NCBI RefSeq assembly: GCF_042652185.1
Contig: NZ_JBHSIX010000004.1
Length of the DNA stretch: 64,000 nucleotides
From: Actinacidiphila fildesensis
GTDB taxonomy: Bacteria; Actinomycetota; Actinomycetes; Streptomycetales; Streptomycetaceae
Direction: 5' to 3' (one strand)
Shown one piece after another: positions 58,750 through 64,000 of the stretch. Numbering within the stretch: position 1 is the stretch's first letter; each line of letters begins with the position of its first letter. The notes below the pieces were generated by a model. The model searched no databases, was not told the DNA's origin, and saw only the letters and a list, made by a program, of their open reading frames with translations. A program made the position numbers and the translations under genes.

Positions 58750-58830
58750 TCAAGCAGCACGACCATGGCAGCCGGACCAGCCGGTGCCATAGGTAAACGC
58801 GAAGATCGCGTAGTGCGTGTTCGAGGACAT
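58750..58830 (-). CDS. Probable aromatic-rich leader peptide
   Basis: 26 codons: MSSNTHYAIFAFTYGTGW then SGCHGRAA and TGA. Y7, F10, F12, Y14 and W18 fall within twelve codons, and TTT, TAT, CAT, GGT and CGT are used, which are rare in this genome. There is no ribosome binding site, but a -10-like CATACT lies 7 bp before the ATG, so a leaderless transcript is possible. The hairpin that follows and the target gene (Phe/Tyr branch) fit ribosome-mediated attenuation. The frame is open upstream to 58938, but the extra 36 codons look non-coding. Confidence 0.5.
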   Translation of the reverse strand: MSSNTHYAIFAFTYGTGWSGCHGRAA

Positions 58831-58837
58831 GCGGACC

Positions 58838-58866
58838 AGTATGGCGACGAGCACGCCGGGTAGCCA
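58838..58866 (-). promoter_or_regulatory. Candidate promoter of the leader and chorismate mutase
   Basis: Minus strand: TGGCTA (58866-58861), 17-bp spacer, CATACT (58843-58838). The -10 matches 4 of 6, the -35 3 of 6. The start point would fall at or next to the leader ATG. Confidence 0.35.
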
Positions 58867-58910
58867 GCCGGCGACCGGATGGTGAGACGGGAGCGCCCTC
58901 GTGGAAACGG

Positions 58911-58916
58911 TAGAAT
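58911..58916 (+). promoter_or_regulatory. guaA -10 box
   Basis: TAGAAT, an excellent vegetative -10, 40 bp before the guaA start. No good -35 is found at 16-19 bp upstream. Confidence 0.5.
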
Positions 58917-58956
58917 CAGGGTCCGATCCCTCGTACATAACGCCGGAAGGCCGCCC

Positions 58957-60552
58957 GTGGCATCAGCGACCCCAGCCGCCCCCGACCACACCCCGGACGT
59001 CGTCCTGGTAGTGGACTTCGGAGCGCAGTACGCCCAGCTCATCGCCCGACGCGTCCGCGAGGCCCGGGTCTACAGCGAGATCGTCCCCAGCACCATGCCG
59101 GTGGCCGAGATGCTCGCGAAGAACCCGAAGGCGATCATCCTCTCCGGCGGTCCGTCGTCGGTCTACGCCGAGGGCGCCCCCTCGCTCGACACGGCGATCT
59201 TCGAGGCCGGGGTCCCGGTCTTCGGCATGTGCTACGGCTTCCAGCTGATGGCGGTGGCGCTCGGCGGCACCGTCGACGATAACGGTGCCCGTGAGTACGG
59301 CCGCACCGCGCTGACCGTCAGCAAGCCCGGCTCGACGCTCTTCGAGGGCACCCCCACCGAGCAGTCGGTGTGGATGTCGCACGGCGACGCGTGCTCGGCG
59401 GCGCCCGCCGGCTTCGCCGTCACCGCCTCCACCGACGTGGTACCGGTCGCCGCCTTCGAGGACGACGCCCGCAAGCTGTACGGCGTCCAGTACCACCCCG
59501 AGGTGCTGCACTCCACGCACGGCCAGCAGATCCTGGAGCACTTCCTGTACCGCGGTGCGGGCATCGCGCCGGACTGGACGACGACGAACGTCGTCGAGGA
59601 GCAGGTCGCGGCGATCCGCGCCCAGGTCGGCACCAAGCGCGCGATCTGCGGGCTCTCCGGCGGCGTGGACTCCTCGGTGGCCGCGGCCATCGTGCAGAAG
59701 GCCATCGGCTCCCAGCTGACCTGCGTGTACGTCGACCACGGGCTGCAGCGCAAGGGCGAGTCCGAGCAGGTCGAGAAGGACTTCGTCGCGGCCACCGGCG
59801 TCCAGCTGAAGGTCGTCGACGCGGAGGAGCGCTTCCTGACCGCGCTCGCCGGCGTCACCGACCCGGAGACCAAGCGGAAGATCATCGGCCGTGAGTTCAT
59901 CCGCGTCTTCGAGCAGGCCCAGGCCGAGCTCGTCGCCGAGGCGGGCGCGGCCGGCGAGGACGTCGCCTTCCTGGTGCAGGGCACCCTGTACCCGGACGTC
60001 GTCGAGTCCGGCGGTGGTACCGGCACCGCCAACATCAAGTCGCACCACAACGTGGGCGGGCTCCCCGACGACATCGAGTTCGAGCTGATCGAGCCGCTGC
60101 GCAAGCTCTTCAAGGACGAGGTCCGGATGGTCGGCCAGGAGCTGGGCCTGCCGGAGGAGATCGTCCAGCGCCAGCCGTTCCCCGGTCCCGGCCTCGGCAT
60201 CCGCATCGTCGGCGAGGTCACCAAGGAGCGCCTGGACCTGCTGCGCGAGGCGGACTTCATCGCCCGCGAGGAGCTCACCGCGGCCGGCCTGGACCGGGAG
60301 ATCTGGCAGTGCCCGGTCGTGCTGCTCGCCGACGTCCGCTCGGTCGGCGTCCAGGGCGACGGCCGCACCTACGGTCACCCGATCGTGCTGCGCCCGGTCT
60401 CCTCCGAGGACGCCATGACCGCCGACTGGTCGCGGCTGCCGTACGACGTCCTCGCCAAGATCTCCACCCGCATCACGAACGAGGTCGCCGACGTCAACCG
60501 CGTCGTCCTCGACGTGACGAGCAAGCCGCCGGGCACCATCGAGTGGGAGTGA
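58957..60552 (+). CDS. guaA: GMP synthase (glutamine-hydrolysing)
   Basis: Converts XMP to GMP with glutamine and ATP. 531 residues from GTG 58957 (GGAAGG 6 bp upstream). The class I glutaminase triad is C92 (FGMCYGFQ), H180 and E182 (QYHPE). The ATP-pyrophosphatase P-loop is SGGVDSS (234-240), and the C-terminal dimerisation domain ends SKPPGTIEWE. It completes the guanine branch with guaB about 18 kb upstream. Confidence 0.97.
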   Translation: MASATPAAPDHTPDVVLVVDFGAQYAQLIARRVREARVYSEIVPSTMPVAEMLAKNPKAIILSGGPSSVYAEGAPSLDTAIFEAGVPVFGMCYGFQLMAVALGGTVDDNGAREYGRTALTVSKPGSTLFEGTPTEQSVWMSHGDACSAAPAGFAVTASTDVVPVAAFEDDARKLYGVQYHPEVLHSTHGQQILEHFLYRGAGIAPDWTTTNVVEEQVAAIRAQVGTKRAICGLSGGVDSSVAAAIVQKAIGSQLTCVYVDHGLQRKGESEQVEKDFVAATGVQLKVVDAEERFLTALAGVTDPETKRKIIGREFIRVFEQAQAELVAEAGAAGEDVAFLVQGTLYPDVVESGGGTGTANIKSHHNVGGLPDDIEFELIEPLRKLFKDEVRMVGQELGLPEEIVQRQPFPGPGLGIRIVGEVTKERLDLLREADFIAREELTAAGLDREIWQCPVVLLADVRSVGVQGDGRTYGHPIVLRPVSSEDAMTADWSRLPYDVLAKISTRITNEVADVNRVVLDVTSKPPGTIEWE

Positions 60553-60591
60553 CCTCCCGCTGAGCCCTGGACCGTGTCCCGCACGGCCGCC

Positions 60592-60626
60592 GCGCCGCCC
60601 CTCCTGCCTGCTGGGAGGGGCGGCGC
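60592..60626 (+). terminator. Terminator after guaA
   Basis: A perfect 13-bp stem, GCGCCGCCCCTCC (60592-60604) and GGAGGGGCGGCGC (60614-60626), with a 9-nt loop, followed by CGTCGTTCC. Confidence 0.8.
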
Positions 60627-60689
60627 CGTCGTTCCCTGACCCGCTCCGCACTCTGTTCTTCTCGCTTACCGCGCGGTAGCTTCCGCTGC

Positions 60690-61508
60690 ATGGCCGACTT
60701 CCTCCCGCAGCCCTCGCAAGGGCGCACGCCGCCGCAGCCGATACCCACCGAGCAGCTGCACTTCGCGCTGCCGCAGACGTTCACCAACACCGACGACGAG
60801 CGGCAGCACCGCAAGGAACGGCTGGTGGCCGCGCTACGGCTGTTCGGGCGGTTCGGGTTCGAGGAGGGCGTGGCCGGGCACATCACGGCGCGCGACCCGG
60901 AGTTCACCGACCATTTCTGGGTCAATCCGTTCGGGATGAGCTTCAAGCTCGTCACCGTCAGCGATCTGATCCTGGTCAACCACGCGGGCCAGGTCGTCGA
61001 GGGCCGCTTCCACGTCAATCAGGCGGCCTTCGCGATCCACGCGCAGGTGCACCAGGCACGCCCGGACGTGATCGCCGCCGCGCACAGCCACTCGACGTAC
61101 GGGCGGGCGCTGTCGTCGCTCGGGGAGCTGCTGGACCCGATCACCCAGGACGTCTGCGCGTTCTACGAGGACCACGCGCTGTTCGACGACTACACGGGCG
61201 TCGTGGTCGACGAGGAGGAGGGCCGCCGCATCGCGGAGGCGCTCGGGCCGCACAAGGCCGTCATCCTGCGCAACCACGGGCTGCTGACGGTCGGCGACTC
61301 GGTCGACGCGGCGGCGTGGTGGTTCATCACGATGGAGCGCTCCTGCCAGGTGCAGCTGACCGCCCGGGCGGCCGGGAAGCCGGTGCTGATCGACCACGAG
61401 AGCGCCGTCCACACCCGTGGCCAGCTGGGCAACGATCTCGTCGCCTGGATCAACTATCAGCCGCTCTACCAGCAGATCTCGCGCAGCGAGCCCGATCTCT
61501 TCGGCTAG
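60690..61508 (+). CDS. Class II aldolase/adducin-family protein
   Basis: 272 residues. Zinc ligands of the family can be placed: the His pair in IAAAHSHSTYGRA and the later His in LRNHGLLTVGD. FGRFGFEEGVAGHITARDPE and HFWVNPFGMSF are typical of the branch related to adducin and to sugar-phosphate aldolases or epimerases. The substrate is unknown. No ribosome binding site is clear before ATG 60690. Confidence 0.85.
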   Translation: MADFLPQPSQGRTPPQPIPTEQLHFALPQTFTNTDDERQHRKERLVAALRLFGRFGFEEGVAGHITARDPEFTDHFWVNPFGMSFKLVTVSDLILVNHAGQVVEGRFHVNQAAFAIHAQVHQARPDVIAAAHSHSTYGRALSSLGELLDPITQDVCAFYEDHALFDDYTGVVVDEEEGRRIAEALGPHKAVILRNHGLLTVGDSVDAAAWWFITMERSCQVQLTARAAGKPVLIDHESAVHTRGQLGNDLVAWINYQPLYQQISRSEPDLFG

Positions 61509-61667
61509 CCGCGGGGCCGGCCGCGGTGGGACCGGGCGGGGATCCGGCCGGATTCGCCGGGAACTGAGTCGGATCCTTGCGGTCTACGTACCACCCGGTG
61601 AGAGAGTCGTACGTGAAGAATCGTTTCCATTCCTGGGGGGCGCGTACGACGGGAGAGGCGGGACAGC

Positions 61668-62213
61668 ATGCTCCGAATCTGGCGGGAGACCGCGTCGCGC
61701 TATGCGTTGATGCCGCTGCGGATCTTCCTCGGCGTCACCTTCGTCTACGCGTCGCTCGACAAGCTCACCGGCTCCGTGTTCCTCACCGATTCCGCGCCGG
61801 GATCGCTGGTCGGCACCCTGCACGCGGTGCGTGACAGCGCGGCGATCCCGCAGATGGTCGATCTCGCGCTCAAGGCGCCGCACGCCTTCGGGTACGCCAT
61901 CGCCTTCGGTGAGCTGGCCGTCGGCATCGGCATACTGATCGGCCTGTTCGGCCGCCTCGCCGCGCTCGGCGGCGCAGCGATCTCGCTCAGCCTGTGGCTG
62001 ACGGTCAGCTGGGCCACCGATCCCTATTACTACGGCAACGACCTAGTGTACCTGATGGCCTGGCTGCCGCTGATCCTCGCCGGCACCCCGCTGCTGTCCG
62101 CCGACGGGCTCATCGCCTCACGCCGCCGGTCCGGTGTCGCCCCGCTGCCGCCGTCGGACCAGGCGGCTGATCACCGACGTCACCGCGGCGCAGGCCAGAC
62201 CGCCCGCCGCTAG
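61668..62213 (+). CDS. DoxX-family membrane protein
   Basis: 181 residues. Four hydrophobic segments (ALMPLRIFLGVTFVYASLDK first; then about 80-97, 101-118 and 127-142) and the family pattern LRIFLGVTFVYASLDKLTG, GIGILIGLFGRLAALGGA. Members relate to thiosulfate:quinone oxidoreductase subunits or to redox membrane complexes; the role here is unknown. The last 32 codons overlap the convergent small gene. Confidence 0.85.
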   Translation: MLRIWRETASRYALMPLRIFLGVTFVYASLDKLTGSVFLTDSAPGSLVGTLHAVRDSAAIPQMVDLALKAPHAFGYAIAFGELAVGIGILIGLFGRLAALGGAAISLSLWLTVSWATDPYYYGNDLVYLMAWLPLILAGTPLLSADGLIASRRRSGVAPLPPSDQAADHRRHRGAGQTARR

Positions 62214-62336
62214 GGCCACCGTCAGCGGCCGGGAGGGATCCCAGCCGCCGGCGGCGTCCAGCAGGAACACCGCCGCGAGGCCCAGCAGTACCAGTCCCAT
62301 CACGAGGGACGCGGGCTCGAATCCATGCCGTTTCAC
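62118..62336 (-). CDS. Small two-helix membrane protein
   Basis: 72 residues from GTG 62336, whose GTGA overlaps the stop of the PspC gene. Two hydrophobic segments (ASLVMGLVLLGLAAVFLLD and PLTVALAAGGLACAAVTSVI) and a basic tail RLVRRRQRGD. It is coupled to the PspC gene and overlaps the DoxX gene end by 96 bp on the other strand. No family assigned. Confidence 0.65.
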   Translation of the reverse strand: MKRHGFEPASLVMGLVLLGLAAVFLLDAAGGWDPSRPLTVALAAGGLACAAVTSVISRLVRRRQRGDTGPAA

Positions 62337-63637
62337 CGGACCACCCTCATCTGTCCCGCGCCCACCTCGACGTCGAGTTCGATCGTGCCGGTCGACGGGA
62401 TGCCCGCGTCCGGTTCGAAGACCACCTGGCTGCGCGTGTCCGAGCTGAGGTCCACACCGTGGTTGACCTTGCCCGGCAGCTGCACCTCGCCGAAGCCCAT
62501 CTGGTAGTTGAGCCGCACGGTGGCGTTCCTCGGCAGCCGGACCTCGGCCCGGCCGGCGCCGACCTCCAGCTTGGTCGTGACGGTCTTCCCGCCGAGCGGC
62601 AGCGCGGTCAGATCGAGCAGGCCGTGTCCGGTGCCCTGCTCGTAGTGCGGCTGGAGGTCGGAGACGGCCACCGGCCGCCAGTCCGTCGTCGCCCACTCGG
62701 TGGTCATGCTCTTGGGAACCGCGGCGGCACCCACCAGCAGCGCGATCGTCAGCACGGCCCAGAAGGCCGTACCGCCCCTCGCCCGGCCGGTCCAGGCGCT
62801 CAGGACGAACGCCAGCCCGAAGACGGCCAGCGCGGACGCCAGCCCGATCTCCAGGGCCGTCCCGAGCGGGTGCCCGTGCCAGGCCGCCGCCGTACCGACC
62901 GCGCCCGCCATCAGCGCAACGAAGAACGCCAGCACTCCCAGCCAGGACGACTCCCGCCGGGCGGCGGACTTCCTGGCCCGCCAGGCCTTGCGGTCCTGCT
63001 CCTGGTACGGGCCGTCGTCCGGCCCCCACAGGTAGCCCGTGGAGCTGCTCACGCCGGCCGAGAAGTCCTTGGTCAGCGGATCGCGCCACCACGAAGGGGT
63101 CACGGGGCTCGGCGGCGCCTGCGCGGCCGGCGGGGCGTCGGCGGCCGGACCGGCCGCCACCGCGCTCGCCTCGCCGTCGAGCTGGGCCCGGCGGCGCTGC
63201 TGCGACCAGTAGACGGCGCCCACCACGGCCGCCAGCAGCAGGATCGAGAACCCCTGGTCGGTGCCGTTGCCGAGCATCGACGCGTACAGGCCGCAGCCGA
63301 CCAGCGCGACGAGCACGGCGGTCAGCGCCGTCCCCTCGACCCGGCCGGACAGCAGTCGGTGCGCCTCGCTCTGGTCCTCGCCCTCCTGCGGGATGACCAG
63401 CCAGGCCATGCCGTAGACGATCAGGCCGATACCGCCGGTGAGCGACAGCACGGCGAGCACGATCCGGAAGATCACCGGATCGAGCTCGAAGTAGCGGCCC
63501 GCGCCGTCGCACACACCCGCGACCACCCGGCGGCGGCTGCGAACGATGCGGCGCCGGGCCGGGGGCTCCGGTGAGTCCGGAAGATCCGGGGTGGCGTCGG
63601 CCTCGGCCTCGAAGGCCGGCCTGCTGTCCTGCGTCAT
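62333..63637 (-). CDS. PspC-domain membrane protein with LiaF-like C-terminus
   Basis: 434 residues from ATG 63637. The PspC domain is at about 30-90 (RIVRSRRRVVAGVCDGAGRY, FRIVLAVLSLTGGIGLIVYG, MAWLVIPQEGE), followed by several more membrane helices. The last 100 residues (TTKLEVGAGRAEVRLPRNAT, GFGEVQLPGK, IELDVEVGAGQMRVVR) resemble the beta-strand domain of envelope-stress proteins such as LiaF. Probably part of a cell-envelope stress module with the divergent PspC gene. Confidence 0.85.
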   Translation of the reverse strand: MTQDSRPAFEAEADATPDLPDSPEPPARRRIVRSRRRVVAGVCDGAGRYFELDPVIFRIVLAVLSLTGGIGLIVYGMAWLVIPQEGEDQSEAHRLLSGRVEGTALTAVLVALVGCGLYASMLGNGTDQGFSILLLAAVVGAVYWSQQRRRAQLDGEASAVAAGPAADAPPAAQAPPSPVTPSWWRDPLTKDFSAGVSSSTGYLWGPDDGPYQEQDRKAWRARKSAARRESSWLGVLAFFVALMAGAVGTAAAWHGHPLGTALEIGLASALAVFGLAFVLSAWTGRARGGTAFWAVLTIALLVGAAAVPKSMTTEWATTDWRPVAVSDLQPHYEQGTGHGLLDLTALPLGGKTVTTKLEVGAGRAEVRLPRNATVRLNYQMGFGEVQLPGKVNHGVDLSSDTRSQVVFEPDAGIPSTGTIELDVEVGAGQMRVVR

Positions 63638-63756
63638 GCCTCCATGGTGGCGGCCGCGGGCACTCTCCGGCACCAGGTACAACCCTGGCCGATCCCTGAG
63701 CCGGCCCCCAGGGGCCGGGCTTCCGACCCATCACCCGGTCCGGGTGGGGCCTGGGG

Positions 63757-63833
63757 CACCCGGGCCCCTGGGCACCTGGCCACCCGGGCCCCTGGTCCCA
63801 GGGGGTCAGGGTGACCTCCGGGAGGAACCCTGA
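63757..63833. promoter_or_regulatory. Repeat and nested dyad between divergent PspC genes
   Basis: CACCCGGGCCCCTGG is repeated at 63757-63771 and 63781-63795. Next to it TCAGGGT (63806-63812) and ACCCTGA (63827-63833) enclose the inner palindrome CCTCCGGGAGG (63815-63825). The nested dyad lies 36 bp before the rightward gene and could be the operator of a response regulator. Confidence 0.45.
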
Positions 63834-63868
63834 TGCCCCGGGCGGCCCCGGCGTGTGACGATCGGGGT

Positions 63869-64000
63869 ATGCCAGCCACCACCCCTGCTCCTGCGACGGG
63901 CGCGTCCTACCTAAAACCGCCCGACCCGGCGGACCCGCTGGCGCGCAAGCTCTACCGCAGCTCCGAGGGCCGGATGATCGGCGGAGTGGCGCGCGGGCTC
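63869..64000 (+). CDS. PspC-domain protein, 3' end missing
   Basis: The first 44 codons from ATG 63869: MPATTPAPATGASYLKPPDP, then LARKLYRSSEGRMIGGVARG, which is the start of a PspC domain. It runs out of the window. In streptomycetes such divergent genes often encode a PspC-containing sensor kinase next to its response regulator; that cannot be verified here. Confidence 0.7.
   Translation, partial: MPATTPAPATGASYLKPPDPADPLARKLYRSSEGRMIGGVARGL

Noticed and set aside
58831..58938. Upstream extension of the leader peptide to 62 codons
   Set aside because: The extra 36 codons overlap the guaA -10 region on the other strand and lack a start signal; the short 26-codon form explains the attenuator geometry better.

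Overview
The window is high-G+C actinobacterial DNA that reads as core chromosome of a Streptomyces or close relative (Streptomycetaceae). The grounds are the secY-adk-map-infA-rpmJ-rpsM-rpsK-rpsD-rpoA-rplQ-truA run, a 203-residue BldM with a match to the sigma-BldN promoter consensus, a WhiB-like gene, dual CIRCE sites at groES, frequent GTG starts, and only one in-frame TTA codon noticed in the whole window. From memory, gene order broadly follows the alpha operon to guaA segment of Mycobacterium tuberculosis. There are no tRNA or rRNA genes, CRISPR arrays, prophage or intact transposase genes.

Layout. 1-6.9 kb: end of secY, adk, map and the alpha operon, punctuated by unusually strong hairpins; rpsD sits inside the operon and keeps a four-cysteine zinc ribbon. 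6.9-12.1 kb: truA, a Pro-rich membrane protein, an ABC-F ATPase, and rplM-rpsI behind a clear promoter and a long leader. 12.2-19.7 kb: cell-wall and cofactor genes glmM, coaA, glmS, acpS, nnrD, alr. 19.7-25.4 kb: an alpha/beta hydrolase and the t6A tRNA-modification genes tsaE, tsaB, rimI, tsaD plus an 83-residue partner, all coupled by overlapping stop and start codons. 25.4-29.1 kb: a lipoprotein deacetylase, a Ser/Thr kinase and a THUMP-like methyltransferase carrying an odd Gly/Arg/Ser insert. 29.2-31.5 kb: groES-groEL1 under CIRCE control. 31.5-36.7 kb: accessory metabolism (ester cyclase, SDR, tandem MOSC proteins, class V aminotransferase, divergent LysR regulator).

36.9-42.5 kb is a developmental and nucleotide block: a WhiB-like gene, bldM, an ECF sigma factor of the ShbA/SigD type, guaB and guaB3, with an imperfect palindromic element abutting bldM and a dense repeat region after guaB3. 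42.5-54.2 kb: a membrane protein, a nucleotide-sugar dehydrogenase without its catalytic cysteine, glpD, and a cluster of three membrane Ser/Thr kinases, one pseudokinase (holding the TTA codon) and a small zinc-ribbon protein. 54.3-64 kb: a succinate-semialdehyde-type dehydrogenase, a GMC-type oxidoreductase with a CxxCxxCxxxC motif, chorismate mutase, guaA, a class II aldolase-like protein, DoxX and two divergent PspC-domain genes.

The observation most worth testing is upstream of chorismate mutase: a 26-codon reading frame rich in Phe, Tyr and Trp codons, followed by a 12-bp terminator hairpin whose one arm can instead pair with the segment around the leader Trp codon. This is the arrangement of a ribosome-mediated attenuator. 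Other notable signals are the TTA-containing pseudokinase, the Cys-less nucleotide-sugar dehydrogenase, the Cys-less L,D-transpeptidase-like protein, an orphan 28-bp operator-like dyad before tsaE, and the insert in the methyltransferase gene. Functional calls come from recognising families by eye; no database search was run.
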